Positions 46,668-57,769 are shown, numbered from the stretch's first letter. The stretch is 64,000 nt of DNA from Geminicoccus harenae (GCF_019800005.1 NZ_JABGCL010000002.1:124001-188000), one strand, 5' to 3'. Numbers and translations: made by a program. The notes: generated by a model from the sequence alone, not told the origin.

Positions 46668-47777
46668 ATGGCCACGGACATCGCCCCTCACGCCACCGCC
46701 GCGGAGCTGCCGCCGCCGCGCACCTCGGTCGGCCCGCTGGCCTGGCTGAAGCAGAACCTGTTCGCCACGCCCAAGGACACGGTGCTCACCATCCTGGTGG
46801 TGCTGTTCCTCCTCTGGGTGGTGCCGCCCTTGCTGCGCTGGGCGATCTTCGACGCGACCATCTCCGGCACGACCCGTGACGTCTGCACCTTCGACGGGGC
46901 GTGCTGGACGGTCATCAAGATGCGGTTCGGCCAGCTCATCTACGGCCTCTACCCGCCCGAGGCACGCTGGCGGGTCAATCTCATGGCGGTGCTGGTGGTC
47001 CTCTCGCTGGTGCCCTTGTTCCTGCCATGGCTGAAGCAGAAGCTGCTCTACGGGGCAGGAGTGCTGATCGTCATGCCGATCGTGGCCAGCCTGATCCTGG
47101 AGGGAGGCTGGGGCGGGCTGCAGCAGGTCGAGACCAATCTCTGGGGCGGCCTGTTCCTGACCCTCCTGATCTCGTTCGTCGGCATCGCTGCCAGCCTGCC
47201 GATCGGCATCCTGCTGGCGCTCGGCCGGCGCTCCAACATGCCGATCATCAAGGCTTTGTGCGTGACGCTCATCGAGATCGTCCGCGGCGTGCCGCTGATC
47301 ACCGTGCTGTTCATGGCCTCGGTCATGCTGCCGCTGTTCTTCCCGCCGGGCTGGTCGATCGACAAGCTGACCCGGGCACTGATCGGCGTATCGATCTTCA
47401 GCGGCGCCTACATGGCAGAGGTGATCCGCGGCGGCCTGCAGGCGATCCCCAAGGGCCAGTACGAGGCCGCCAACGCGATGGGGCTCAGCTACTGGCAGAG
47501 CATGGGGCTGATCATCCTGCCGCAGGCGCTGCGCCTGGTGATCCCGGGCATCGTCAACACCTTCATCGGCCTGTTCAAGGACACCTCGCTGGTGCTGATC
47601 ATGGGCCTCTACGACCTCCTGGGCATCGCCCGGATGATCGTGGCCAGCCCGGAATGGCTGGGCCGCTCGATCGAGACCTATGTGGCTGCCGGGTTCGGCT
47701 TCTGGATCTTTTGCTACGCCATGTCGCGGTACAGCCAGCGCCTGGAGCGCAAGCTGCATACTGGCCACAAGCATTGA
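46668..47777 (+). CDS. aapM: General L-amino-acid ABC transporter permease AapM
   Basis: A 369-residue second permease of the Aap system. It has an N-terminal helix region about 40-65 with [16 protein letters not shown], further helices, and the EAA loop [28 protein letters not shown] near residue 265. The extended N-terminal region matches AapM/BztC rather than short HisM-like permeases. aapP follows after 14 bases. Confidence 0.94.
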   Translation: MATDIAPHATAAELPPPRTSVGPLAWLKQNLFATPKDTVLTILVVLFLLWVVPPLLRWAIFDATISGTTRDVCTFDGACWTVIKMRFGQLIYGLYPPEARWRVNLMAVLVVLSLVPLFLPWLKQKLLYGAGVLIVMPIVASLILEGGWGGLQQVETNLWGGLFLTLLISFVGIAASLPIGILLALGRRSNMPIIKALCVTLIEIVRGVPLITVLFMASVMLPLFFPPGWSIDKLTRALIGVSIFSGAYMAEVIRGGLQAIPKGQYEAANAMGLSYWQSMGLIILPQALRLVIPGIVNTFIGLFKDTSLVLIMGLYDLLGIARMIVASPEWLGRSIETYVAAGFGFWIFCYAMSRYSQRLERKLHTGHKH

Positions 47778-47791
47778 CGGAGAGGGTGCCC

Positions 47792-48535
47792 ATGAGCAGC
47801 GGGGCGATGATCCAGCTGGACCAGGTCAACAAGTGGTACGGCCAGTTCCACGTGCTCCGGAATGTGAACCTGTCCGTCGAGAAGGGGCAGAAGGTCGTGG
47901 TCTGCGGGCCGTCGGGTTCCGGCAAGTCGACCATGATCCGCTGCATCAACCGGCTGGAAGAGCACCAGCAGGGCCGCATCGTGGTGAACGGGATCGAGCT
48001 GACCTCGGACGTGAAGAACGTCGACGCGATCCGGCGCGAGGTCGGCATGGTGTTCCAGCACTTCAACCTGTTCCCGCATCTGACCGTGCTGGAAAACCTG
48101 ACGCTGGCGCCGATCTGGGTGCGCAAGACGCCCAAGACCGAGGCCGAGGAAACAGCGCGCCATTATCTGGAGCGGGTGCGGATTCCCGAGCAGGCCGACA
48201 AATATCCGGGGCAGCTTTCCGGCGGCCAGCAGCAGCGCGTCGCGATCGCGCGCGCCTTGTGCATGAAGCCGCAGATCATGCTGTTCGACGAGCCGACCTC
48301 GGCACTCGATCCGGAAATGGTCAAGGAGGTCCTGGACACCATGGTCTCGCTGGCCAACGAAGGCATGACCATGATCTGCGTGACCCACGAGATGGGCTTT
48401 GCCAAGGCGGTGGCCGACTTCGTGGTGTTCATGGACAAGGGCGAGGTCGTCGAGCAGGCAGCGCCAACCGAGTTCTTCGGCAATCCGCGCAGCGACCGGA
48501 CCAGGCTGTTCCTCAGCCAGATCCTGGCGCACTGA
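47792..48535 (+). CDS. aapP: General L-amino-acid ABC transporter ATP-binding protein AapP
   Basis: A 247-residue ATPase powering the Aap importer. Walker A is GPSGSGKST, signature LSGGQQQR, Walker [13 protein letters not shown], and the switch His is in VTHEMG. The gene ends with a stop codon inside a 19-base tandem duplication (see the repeat entry). Confidence 0.96.
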   Translation: MSSGAMIQLDQVNKWYGQFHVLRNVNLSVEKGQKVVVCGPSGSGKSTMIRCINRLEEHQQGRIVVNGIELTSDVKNVDAIRREVGMVFQHFNLFPHLTVLENLTLAPIWVRKTPKTEAEETARHYLERVRIPEQADKYPGQLSGGQQQRVAIARALCMKPQIMLFDEPTSALDPEMVKEVLDTMVSLANEGMTMICVTHEMGFAKAVADFVVFMDKGEVVEQAAPTEFFGNPRSDRTRLFLSQILAH

Positions 48536-48551
48536 CCAGATCCTGGCGCAC
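48517..48551. repeat. 16-base direct repeat across the aapP stop codon
   Basis: CCAGATCCTGGCGCAC occurs at 48517-48532 and again at 48536-48551, separated only by the TGA stop of aapP. This is a recent 19-base slippage-type duplication of the gene's last codons. It leaves the protein unchanged because the first stop is kept. Confidence 0.9.
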
Positions 48552-48613
48552 GGAAAGCTGCGCCATCCCGGCGGCCGGCCGTGCCAGGCCACCCGCCAGG
48601 ACGGTGCTGGCGA

Positions 48614-48769
48614 TTACATCTCGTCCTTGACGTCGTCGGCGGTGTCCGAGATCGCGTCACCGCCAGCACTGATGTCTTCGCCGGCACCGCTGATGGTGTT
48701 GCAGGCGGCAAGGGAGCCGGCGGTGAGAGCGAGCATCATCATGGTGAGCAGGATACGACGGATCGACAT
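48614..48769 (-). CDS. Entericidin A/B-family small lipoprotein
   Basis: A 51-residue lipoprotein: a hydrophobic signal (RILLTMMMLALTAGSLAAC) with the lipid Cys at 23, then NTISGAGEDISAGGDAISDTA and an acidic end. This is the pattern of entericidin-like proteins, some of which were described as a toxin/antidote pair in E. coli; only one copy is here. AAGGAG lies about 8 bases before ATG 48769. A stem-loop sits in its leader region. Confidence 0.88.
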   Translation of the reverse strand: MSIRRILLTMMMLALTAGSLAACNTISGAGEDISAGGDAISDTADDVKDEM

Positions 48770-48805
48770 GGTGGGGCTCCTTGGGCCTTGGCTGTTCGCC
48801 GCGCG

Positions 48806-48843
48806 GGATGTCCTACGGCGAAACGAGTGTAGGATGAACATCC
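48806..48843. repeat. Long bulged inverted repeat in the divergent promoter region
   Basis: GGATGTCCTAC (48806-48816) pairs with GTAGG and ACATCC (48829-48833 and 48838-48843), with a four-base bulge and a 12-base loop. It lies between the leftward entericidin-like gene and the rightward glycosyltransferase gene, so it may be an operator or an mRNA leader hairpin. Confidence 0.4.
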
Positions 48844-48899
48844 ACCCCGTTGCCGCGTTCCCGATCTGTCATAACGCATCTACCACACCATAGAACGTC

Positions 48900-50027
48900 G
48901 TGCCCGACACACCCATGCCTGCCGTGCTCGTCTACCGCGATCGCCTGCTGGCGCCGCCGGAAGGATTCGTCCCCCGCCAGTACCGGGCGTTCACCGAGCT
49001 GCGCCCGGTGTTCCTGGGGTGCCGTCGCGATACGGGGTTCGCGGACCTGCCGCACGAGGCCGCGATCCTGGGCGAACTTGACGGCGTGCGGCCCTGGCAG
49101 GTGCCGCTGTTCCGCCAAGCCGGGATCGTCCCGGACCGGCTGCTGCGCTGGGCGCGCGACCATGACGTGCGCATCGTCCATGCCCAGTTCGGCCGCGGCG
49201 GTACTTTGGCATTGCCGATCGCGCGGGCGCTGGGCGTGCCGCTGGTGGTGACGTTCCATGGCGGCGACGCCAGCAAGCGCAGCCATTTCCGGCGCTCCTG
49301 GCCATTCCGCACCATCTTCCAGCGGCGCTGGCCTGACCTGCAGCGCGAGGCTGCCAAGTTCCTGTGCGTGTCGGATTTCGTGCGCCGCCTCCTGCTGGAG
49401 CGCGGCGTGCGCGAGGATCTGCTGAGCGTCCATCATCTAGGCGTGGAGATGCCGTCCATGCCGCCCGCCACCCGGGAGCGCGGCAACCGGCTGCTCTGCG
49501 TCGGCCGCCTGGTGCCCAAGAAGGGTTTTGGCGACGCCATCGCCGCCCTGGCCGCAGCGCGTGCCCGGGGTCACGCGCTGGAACTCGACGTGATCGGGGA
49601 CGGCCCCTTGCGCCAGGAACTCACCGCCGCAGCAGCCGGCCAGCCGGTGCGCTTCCTGGGCTGGCAGCAGCCCGACCAGGTGGCGGCCGCGATGGCCGAC
49701 GCCCTGGCCCTGCTGGTGCCGAGCCGCGTCGCCGCCAGCGGTGATGCCGAAGGCCTGCCGACCGTGGTGCTGGAGGCGCAGGCGCGCGGCCTGCCGCTGA
49801 TCGCCACCCGCCATGCCGGGATCCCGGAAGCCGTGCATCACGATACAACCGGCCTGCTCGTGGCCGAGGGCGACGTCGCCGCTCTGGCGGATGCGATCGT
49901 CCGGCTCGCCGGCGACGCGCAGCTCTGGCGGCGCCTGCGCGACCAGGCGCTGCACTCGGTGCGCGCGGAGTTCGACGCGGTGCGCCAGTCCCAGCGCCTG
50001 GAGCGCCGCCTCCTGGCACTGCTCTAG
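48900..50027 (+). CDS. Glycosyltransferase family 4 protein
   Basis: A 375-residue GT-B enzyme transferring a sugar from an NDP-sugar with retention. N-terminal acceptor domain has VHAQFGRGGTLALPIARAL and VTFHGGDASKR; the donor domain has LLCVGRLVPKKGFGDAI, VIGDGPLRQEL and the E-x7-E-like motif in EGLPTVVLEAQARGLP. It is near no other glycan genes, so its acceptor is unknown. The start is GTG 48900 or ATG 48915. Confidence 0.88.
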   Translation: MPDTPMPAVLVYRDRLLAPPEGFVPRQYRAFTELRPVFLGCRRDTGFADLPHEAAILGELDGVRPWQVPLFRQAGIVPDRLLRWARDHDVRIVHAQFGRGGTLALPIARALGVPLVVTFHGGDASKRSHFRRSWPFRTIFQRRWPDLQREAAKFLCVSDFVRRLLLERGVREDLLSVHHLGVEMPSMPPATRERGNRLLCVGRLVPKKGFGDAIAALAAARARGHALELDVIGDGPLRQELTAAAAGQPVRFLGWQQPDQVAAAMADALALLVPSRVAASGDAEGLPTVVLEAQARGLPLIATRHAGIPEAVHHDTTGLLVAEGDVAALADAIVRLAGDAQLWRRLRDQALHSVRAEFDAVRQSQRLERRLLALL

Positions 50028-50101
50028 CGCCCCCCGGCTTGCACCTCCGGACGATCGACCCGACATTCTACCTGGATAGGCAGCAGAACCGAGGAGGAAG
50101 C

Positions 50102-50974
50102 ATGGACGGGCTGGTCGCCGTCGAACTGGACGGGCGCGCAGTGCTGCGCATCGGCGGACCGGACCGGACCGGCTTCCTGCAGAACCTGGTCAGCGCCGAT
50201 GTGGGCCGGGTTGCGGGCGGCCATGCGGTGTGGAGCGCCCTGCTCACCCCCCAGGGCAAGTACCTCGCCGACTTCTTCCTCTACCCGTTCGAGGACAGCT
50301 TCCTGCTCGACACGGAGGCCGAGCTCGCGCCCGACCTCCTGCGGCGCCTCACCCTCTACCGGCTGCGCGCCAAGGTCACCATCGAGCAGCCGGACCCGGC
50401 ACTGCGCGTGTTCGCGCTGCTGGGCGATGGTGCGGCGGCCGCTGTCGACCTTCCTTCGGAGCCGGGTGCCTGCCGCTCCAAGGCGAGAGGCGTCACCGCC
50501 GTGGACCCGCGGCTCGTGGAACTCGGCGTGCGGATGGTGAGCGACCGGATGCCGGAGCTGCCTGGGATCCGGCCCGGCAGCTTCGCGGACTGGGATCGTG
50601 CGCGGCTGCTCGCCGGCGTGCCAGACGGGACGCGCGACCTGGTGGTCGAGAAGACCACGCTGCTGGAAGCCGGCTTCGACGAGCTGGGCGGCGTGGATTT
50701 CGCCAAGGGCTGCTATGTCGGCCAGGAACTCACCGCGCGCATGAAATATCGCGGCCTGCTGAAGAAGCGGCTCCTGCCGGTACTGATCGACGGCGAAGCC
50801 CCTGCCCCAGGCACGCCGCTGCTGGGCCCGGACGGCCGCGAGGCCGGCGAGATGCGCTCGGCCTGCGGCGAACTGGGCTTGGCGCTGGTGCGGCTGGAGG
50901 CGGCCGGTCAGGAGCTGAGCAGCGATGCCAGCCGGCTCCAGGTACGCCGGCCGGCCTGGCTGCCGCCTAGCTAG
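50102..50974 (+). CDS. ygfZ: YgfZ/GcvT-domain folate-binding protein
   Basis: A 290-residue GcvT-like protein that uses tetrahydrofolate to help repair or assemble certain Fe-S enzymes. The diagnostic KGCYVGQE motif with its essential Cys is present near residue 205 (FAKGCYVGQELTARM). Start ATG 50102 follows GAGGAAG-type RBS (GGAGG about 5 bases upstream). Its stop overlaps the convergent ppdK stop within CTAG. Confidence 0.93.
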   Translation: MDGLVAVELDGRAVLRIGGPDRTGFLQNLVSADVGRVAGGHAVWSALLTPQGKYLADFFLYPFEDSFLLDTEAELAPDLLRRLTLYRLRAKVTIEQPDPALRVFALLGDGAAAAVDLPSEPGACRSKARGVTAVDPRLVELGVRMVSDRMPELPGIRPGSFADWDRARLLAGVPDGTRDLVVEKTTLLEAGFDELGGVDFAKGCYVGQELTARMKYRGLLKKRLLPVLIDGEAPAPGTPLLGPDGREAGEMRSACGELGLALVRLEAAGQELSSDASRLQVRRPAWLPPS

Positions 50975-53640
50975 TTCGACCGGGCGCGGATCGCCGCCTG
51001 GGCCGCCGCCAGCCGGGCGATCGGCACGCGGTAGGGCGAGCAGGACACATAGTCCAGGCCGACCTCGTGGCAGAAGGCGACCGAGGCGGGATCGCCGCCA
51101 TGCTCGCCGCAGATGCCGAGCTTGAGGTCCGGCCGCCTGGCCCGGCCGCGCTCCTTGGCGATCCGGATCAGCTCGCCCACGCCGTCCTGGTCCAGGGTCT
51201 GGAACGGATCGGCCTGGAAGATGCCTTCCTGGAGGTAGCGCTCCATGAACTTGCCGCTGTCGTCGCGCGACAGGCCCAGCGCCATCTGGGTCAGGTCGTT
51301 GGTGCCGAAGCTGAAGAAGGCGGCGTGCTCGGCGATGGCGGCAGCCTGCAGTGCGGCGCGCGGCAGCTCGATCATCGTGCCGATCAGATAGGTCAGCTCG
51401 CGGCCGCTCTCGCCGATCACCTGCCGCGCCGTCGCCTCGACCCGGCCCTTGATCAGCTCCAGCTCGCGCGCCATGCCGATCAGCGGGATCATCACCTCCG
51501 GGATGACGGTCTCGCCGGTCTTGCCCCAGACCTCGACCGCCGCCTCGAAGATGGCGCGCGCCTGCATCTCGTAGATCTCGGGGAACAGCACGCCCAACCG
51601 GCAGCCACGCAGGCCCAGCATCGGATTGGCTTCGGTGAGCTCGGCCAAGCGCCGCTTGACCACCTTGGGCTCGACACCGGCGGCCGCGGCGACCTCGGTG
51701 ATCTCGTGCGGCTCGTGCGGCAGGAACTCGTGCAGCGGCGGGTCGAGCAGCCGGATGGTGACCGGCAGGCCCTGCATGATGGTGAACAGCTCGACGAAGT
51801 CGCGGCGCTGCATCGGCAGGATCTTGGACAGGGCACGGGTGCGCCCTGCCCCGTCCTCGGCCAGGATCATCTCGCGCATCGCCAGGATGCGCTCGTCCTG
51901 GAAGAACATGTGCTCGGTGCGGCAAAGCCCGATGCCCTCCGCGCCGAACCGCCTGGCCGCGCGCGCATCCAGCGGCGTCTCGGCATTGGTGCGGACCTTG
52001 AGAGTGCGCGCGCGGTCGGCCCACTCCATCAGCGTGGCGAACTCGCCAGAAAGCTGCGGCTCCACGGTCGGCACCTTGCCCAGCATCACCGTACCGGTGC
52101 CGCCGTCCACCGTGATCAGGTCGCCCTCGGCCACCTTGGTGCCGCGCACGTAGAAGCAGCGGTTCTCGTAGTCGATCAGCAGGTCGCCCGCCCCGCACAC
52201 GCAGGCCTTGCCCATGCCGCGTGCCACCACCGCCGCGTGGCTGGTCATGCCGCCCCGGCTGGTGAGGATGCCTTCGGCCGCATGCATGCCGTGGATGTCG
52301 TCCGGCGAGGTCTCGATCCGGACCAAGATGACCTTCTCGCTGGCCGCGGCCCGGCGCTCGGCCACGTCGGCCGAGAACACGACCTTGCCGGAAACGGCAC
52401 CCGGCGAGGCCGGCAGGCCCTTGGTCAGAATGGTCTTCTCGGCCTTGGGGTCGAGGGTCGGGTGGAGGAGCTGGTCGAGCGAGGCCGGGTCCACCCGGAG
52501 CACCGCCTCCTCCTCGGTGAGGATGCCGGCCTGTGCCATCTCCACCGCGATCTTGAGCGCTGCCTGGGCGGTGCGCTTGCCGGTGCGGGTCTGCAGGACG
52601 AACAGCTTGCCCTTCTCGATGGTGAACTCGATGTCCTGCATCTCGCGATAGTGCCCTTCCAGCTTCTGGAAGAGCGCCGTGAGCTCGGCGTAGGACTGGG
52701 GCAGCACCTCCTCCATGGGCGGCAGCTCGTTGCCGTCCTGCTCGCCCATCTTGCGGGTGAGCGGCTGCGGCGTGCGGATGCCGGCCACCACGTCCTCGCC
52801 CTGGGCGTTGACCAGGAACTCGCCGTAATAGGCGTTCTCGCCGGTGGACGGGTTGCGGGTGAAGGCCACGCCGGTGGCGCAGTCATTGCCCATGTTGCCG
52901 AACACCATGGCCTGCACGGTGACAGCCGTGCCCATGGCGGCGGAGATGTCATGCAGGCGCCGGTAGGTGACGGCGCGCGGTGTCATCCAGGAGCCGAACA
53001 CCGCACCGATCGCCGCCCAGAGCTGGTCCTTCGGCTCCTCGGGAAACGGCCGGCCGGTCTCCTTGCGGACGATCGCCTGGTACTGGCGGACCAGCTCCTC
53101 CAGGTCCTTGGCGGAGAGATCGGTGTCGAACCTGGCACTGCGGTCGCGCTTGAGGTCTTCCAGCGCCTCCTCGAACAGATAGTGGTCGACGCCCAGCACC
53201 ACGTCACCGAACATCTGGATGAAGCGGCGGTAGCTGTCGAAGGCGAAGCGGCGGTCGCCGCTGCCCTTGGCCAGGCCCTCCACGGTCCGGTCGTTCAGGC
53301 CCAGGTTCAGGACGGTGTCCATCATGCCCGGCATGGAGACCGGCGCGCCGGAGCGCACCGAGACCAGCAACGGCTGCTCGGGATCACCGAAGCCGCGGCC
53401 CAGCATCTGCTCGACCCTGCCCAGCGCCGCCGCGACCTGGTCGGCCAGCTCGGCCGGGTAATTCTTCCCGTTGGCGTAGTAGTGCGCGCAGACCTCGGTG
53501 GTGATGGTGAAGCCCGGCGGCACCGGCAGGCCCAGCTTGGCCATCTCAGCGAGGTTGGCACCCTTGCCGCCCAAGAGCTGCTTCATGCCCGCAGCACCTT
53601 CGGCCGAGCCGCCGCCAAAGCCGTAGACCCATTGCGCCAT
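50971..53640 (-). CDS. ppdK: Pyruvate, phosphate dikinase
   Basis: Interconverts pyruvate, ATP and phosphate with PEP, AMP and pyrophosphate. The 889-residue protein has the N-terminal ATP-grasp KGANLAEM region, the phospho-His swivelling domain with GGMTSHAAVVARGMGK, and the C-terminal PEP/pyruvate barrel with FFSFGTNDLTQMALGLSRDD and CGEHGGDP. ATG 53640 is used; ATG 53646 would add two residues. It lies next to glyS-glyQ, a frequent alphaproteobacterial neighbourhood. Confidence 0.97.
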   Translation of the reverse strand: MAQWVYGFGGGSAEGAAGMKQLLGGKGANLAEMAKLGLPVPPGFTITTEVCAHYYANGKNYPAELADQVAAALGRVEQMLGRGFGDPEQPLLVSVRSGAPVSMPGMMDTVLNLGLNDRTVEGLAKGSGDRRFAFDSYRRFIQMFGDVVLGVDHYLFEEALEDLKRDRSARFDTDLSAKDLEELVRQYQAIVRKETGRPFPEEPKDQLWAAIGAVFGSWMTPRAVTYRRLHDISAAMGTAVTVQAMVFGNMGNDCATGVAFTRNPSTGENAYYGEFLVNAQGEDVVAGIRTPQPLTRKMGEQDGNELPPMEEVLPQSYAELTALFQKLEGHYREMQDIEFTIEKGKLFVLQTRTGKRTAQAALKIAVEMAQAGILTEEEAVLRVDPASLDQLLHPTLDPKAEKTILTKGLPASPGAVSGKVVFSADVAERRAAASEKVILVRIETSPDDIHGMHAAEGILTSRGGMTSHAAVVARGMGKACVCGAGDLLIDYENRCFYVRGTKVAEGDLITVDGGTGTVMLGKVPTVEPQLSGEFATLMEWADRARTLKVRTNAETPLDARAARRFGAEGIGLCRTEHMFFQDERILAMREMILAEDGAGRTRALSKILPMQRRDFVELFTIMQGLPVTIRLLDPPLHEFLPHEPHEITEVAAAAGVEPKVVKRRLAELTEANPMLGLRGCRLGVLFPEIYEMQARAIFEAAVEVWGKTGETVIPEVMIPLIGMARELELIKGRVEATARQVIGESGRELTYLIGTMIELPRAALQAAAIAEHAAFFSFGTNDLTQMALGLSRDDSGKFMERYLQEGIFQADPFQTLDQDGVGELIRIAKERGRARRPDLKLGICGEHGGDPASVAFCHEVGLDYVSCSPYRVPIARLAAAQAAIRARSN

Positions 53641-53679
53641 GCTCAACCTCGTCCCCTTGCTGCCTTGGAGCCGTCCGCC

Positions 53680-55771
53680 TCAGGCCCGGGCGGCTGCGCC
53701 CGGGCTGTCCTCGACCGCGCCGAAATCCGCTACCGCACCTAGTGCAGCCTGAATGGTGGACAACAGGAACAGTCGATTTCGCCGCAGGGCGGCATCATCC
53801 ACGTTCACCAGCACCTTGTCGAAGAACTGGTCCAGCACGGGACGCAGGGCCGCGAGCGCCGCCATGGCGCGGCCGTAATCCTCGACCGCGAGCGCCGAAT
53901 CGATCTCCTTGCCGGCGGCATCCAGCCCTGCCGCCAGTGTTCGCTCCGCCGGATCGACCAGCAGATCCGCCGCCGGGCGGCCGACATAGCTGGCCTTGTC
54001 CTTCTTCTCCTCGATCCGCACGATATTGGTGGCACGGCGCCAGGCAGCCAGGAGGTTGGCGCCGTCTTCGGTGGCGAGAAAGCTTTGCAGGGCAGCCACC
54101 CTCGCCAGGATCCGCACCAGATCGTCGTCACCGCCCTGGGCCACCACCGCCAGGATCAGGTCGTGCCGGACGCCCTGAGCCCGCTGCTGGACCTGGAGGC
54201 GGTCGATGAAGAAGCCCAGCAGCTCCTGGCCGAGTGCCGCCGCGTCGACGCCCGAGAAGCGCTCGCCATAGAGCCGGTGCGCCTGGGCGAACAGCTCGAG
54301 CAGCGGCAGGCGCAGCCGGTTCTCGACGATCAGCCGGATCACGCCCAGTGCCGCACGGCGCAGCGCGAACGGGTCCTTGGAACCGGTCGGCCGGATGCCG
54401 GCGGCGAAGAAGCCGGTCAGCGTGTCGATCTTGTCGGCCAATGCCAGCGCGACCGAAACCGGGGCAGCCGGGCAGAGGTCGTCCGGCCCCTTCGGCGCAT
54501 AATGTTCCGCCACGGCCTGGGCCACCGCGTCCGGCTCGCCCTGATGGCGGGCATAGTAGCCGCCCATCACCCCCTGCAGCTCCGGAAACTCGCCGACCAT
54601 CCCGGTCACGAGATCGCACTTGGCCAGCAGGGCCGCCCGCTCCGCCGCCAGCCGGTCCCCTTGCGGGATCAGGCCGGCGATGAACCCGGCCAGCGCCACC
54701 AGGCGCTGGACCTTGGCTTCGAGCGTGCCGAGCTCCGCATGGAACACCATGCGGCCGAGCTGCGGCAGGCGTGCCTCGAGTGGCTGCTCGCGGTCCTTGG
54801 CCCAGAAGAACTTGGCGTCCCACAGCCGCGCGCGCAGCACGCGCTCGTTGCCGGCGATCACCGCGGCACCGCCGTCCAGCGTCTCGCGGTTGGCGACGAA
54901 CACGAACCGGTCGCCCAGCGAACCGTCGGCCTTGCGGGTGGCCAGATATTTCTGATGCTCGCGCATGGAGGTCACCAGCACCTCGGCCGGCAGCTCCATG
55001 AAGCTCGCCTCGATCCGGCCGATCAGCGGCACCGGCCACTCCGCCAGCCCCTTGAGCTCCTCGACGAGCCCGGGATCCTGCTCCAGCACGAGGCCGGCGC
55101 TCTCGGCGAGCTCGGCAGCCTTGGTGAGGATCAGCTCGCGGCGCCGGTCCTGGTCCAGCATGACCTTGGCCGCCTCCAGCTTCGCCGCATAGTCGGCAAA
55201 GCCCGTGACCTCGATGGGGCCGGGCGCCATGAAGCGGTGGCCGAAGCTCGTCCGCCCGGCGACGAGACCGGCGAACTCGACCGGCACCACCTCGCCGTCC
55301 AGGACGCACAGGATCGACTGGAGCGGGCGGACCCAGCGCGCCTCGCCGCTGCCCCAGCGCATGGATTTGGGCCAGGGAAACTGCGCCAGCACCCGTTCGA
55401 CCAGCGTCCTGACGACTTCCCCGGCGGGCAGGCCGGGCTGATCGGAGAGGGCATAGAGCACCACGCCCTTCTTGCCCTCGTCGCGCTCCTCCAGCCGGTA
55501 GTCCTGGCCGGCCAGGCTGGCGAAGAAGCCGTCCTTGGCACGCTGGGGCGCGTCCACTCTGGGCCCGCGCTTCTCGACCACCCGGTCCGCCTGGCGGGCC
55601 GGCAGCCCGTCCGCCACCAGCACCAGGCGGCGCGGCGTGGCGAAGCTGCGGACGCCGGCAGGGCTGAGCCCGGCCTCGGCCAGTCCTGCCCCGATCAGGC
55701 GCGCCAGGTCGGCACGCGCCTGGTCCTGCATTCGCGCCGGGATCTCCTCGGAGAACAGTTCCAGCAGCAGC

Positions 55772-55779
<8 letters not shown>
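53680..55779 (-). CDS. glyS: Glycine--tRNA ligase beta subunit
   Basis: The 699-residue beta chain of bacterial alpha2beta2 GlyRS, contributing tRNA binding and part of aminoacylation. It opens with [17 protein letters not shown], then [15 protein letters not shown] and EHQKYLATR, and has an HD-like region and a C-terminal anticodon-binding-like domain ([18 protein letters not shown]). GTG 55779 overlaps the glyQ stop by 8 bases; the frame's earlier start would reach into glyQ. Confidence 0.96.
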
Positions 55780-56653
<874 letters not shown>

Positions 56654-56739
56654 AATGGTCTCCGTGGGTGCCCATGAATCGAGGTGGCGCGGACCTTAGT
56701 GGCGCCGCCAGAGGCGGGCAAGGCGGCGCGCCGGGGGTG

Positions 56740-56946
56740 CTAGCGCCGGTCGCAGTCGCACCATTTGTCCTTGGGCAGGAAGGTGCCGCAGCGCGGGCAG
56801 GCGCTGAGCTCCACCGTCCTGGGATTGCCACGCGGCATGGCCTGGCTCCTGGCCCGCTCCTTGGCCCGCGAGCGCATCATGATCACGATCACGCCGATCA
56901 CCAGGACCAGCAGCAGGAGCTTGCCGATGGAAAGCGTACCGATCAT
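56740..56946 (-). CDS. Small membrane protein with C-terminal zinc-ribbon-like Cys cluster
   Basis: A 68-residue protein with one N-terminal helix (KLLLLVLVIGVIVIMM, about 9-24), a short basic linker, and a C-terminal CPRCGTFLPKDKWCDCDRR cluster of four Cys that could bind zinc. I do not recognise a named family. ATG 56946 is the start. It begins 10 bases after the S49 peptidase stop, so it may be cotranscribed with that gene. Confidence 0.7.
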   Translation of the reverse strand: MIGTLSIGKLLLLVLVIGVIVIMMRSRAKERARSQAMPRGNPRTVELSACPRCGTFLPKDKWCDCDRR

Positions 56947-56956
56947 CGCCCCGCTC

Positions 56957-57769
56957 TTATAGCCCGTACCGCGCGAACGCCAGCCGCTCCTCGGCCAGCT
57001 CCAGCAGCTCGCCGCCGAGCGCCGCCATGCCGAGCCGCCGCTGCAGCCAGGAACGGCGCCGACCATAGGCCCGCAGGCGCAATTCGTCGCCAAAGCGCGC
57101 CCGCAGCACGGCTTCCGGTGTGCCCAGCGCGTCCACCAGGCCTAAGTCCTGGGCCCGCTCGCCCGACCAGACCCTGCCGCTGAAGATCTCGGCATCGTCG
57201 CCGGTGAGCCTGATCCCTCGCCTTGCCCGGACATGCTCGATGAAGGCGTGGTGGATGTCGGCCTGGATCTCGTCCAGCAGCTCCAGGTCCTGCGGCGATT
57301 GCGGCCGGAACGGGTCGAGCAGCGCCTTGCGCTCGCCACGCGCCCGGATGCGCCGCTCGATCCCGAGCTTGGCGATCGCCTCGGTGAAGCCGAACCCGGC
57401 CGAGATCACTCCAATCGAGCCGACCAGCGAGCAGCGGTGCGCGAACATCTCGTCGCCGGCGCAGAGCAGCCAGTAGCCGCCGGACGCGGCCACGTCCTCG
57501 GCGAACGTCAGCACCCGCTTCTTCTTCCGCTCGGCCAGGAGCCGGATCTTCTCGCTGATGAGGGCGGACTGGACCGGCGAGCCGCCCGGGCTGTTCACCA
57601 CGATCGCGACGGTGTCGGTGCTCTTGTGGGCGAAGGCCTGGCTCAGCATGGCCTCCACGGCGGCGAGCGTCAGCCCGTTGCGGCCCGGCATGCTGCCGAT
57701 CACGCCGGACAGGCGGACCACCGGCACCACCGGCCCGCGCTTGAGCGGCCAGAACCGTTGCAATTTCAT
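56957..57769 (-). CDS. S49 family peptidase (SppA-like, single domain)
   Basis: A 270-residue signal-peptide-peptidase-like Ser/Lys protease. The fold motifs VVPVVRLSGVIG, VVNSPGGSPVQS and the Ser-containing DVAASGGYWLLCAGDEMFA are present, as well as SLVGSIGVI. Half the length of E. coli SppA, as in SohB/short SppA forms; no clear N-terminal anchor is seen. Its ATG overlaps the methyltransferase stop by 4 bases. Confidence 0.9.
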   Translation of the reverse strand: MKLQRFWPLKRGPVVPVVRLSGVIGSMPGRNGLTLAAVEAMLSQAFAHKSTDTVAIVVNSPGGSPVQSALISEKIRLLAERKKKRVLTFAEDVAASGGYWLLCAGDEMFAHRCSLVGSIGVISAGFGFTEAIAKLGIERRIRARGERKALLDPFRPQSPQDLELLDEIQADIHHAFIEHVRARRGIRLTGDDAEIFSGRVWSGERAQDLGLVDALGTPEAVLRARFGDELRLRAYGRRRSWLQRRLGMAALGGELLELAEERLAFARYGL

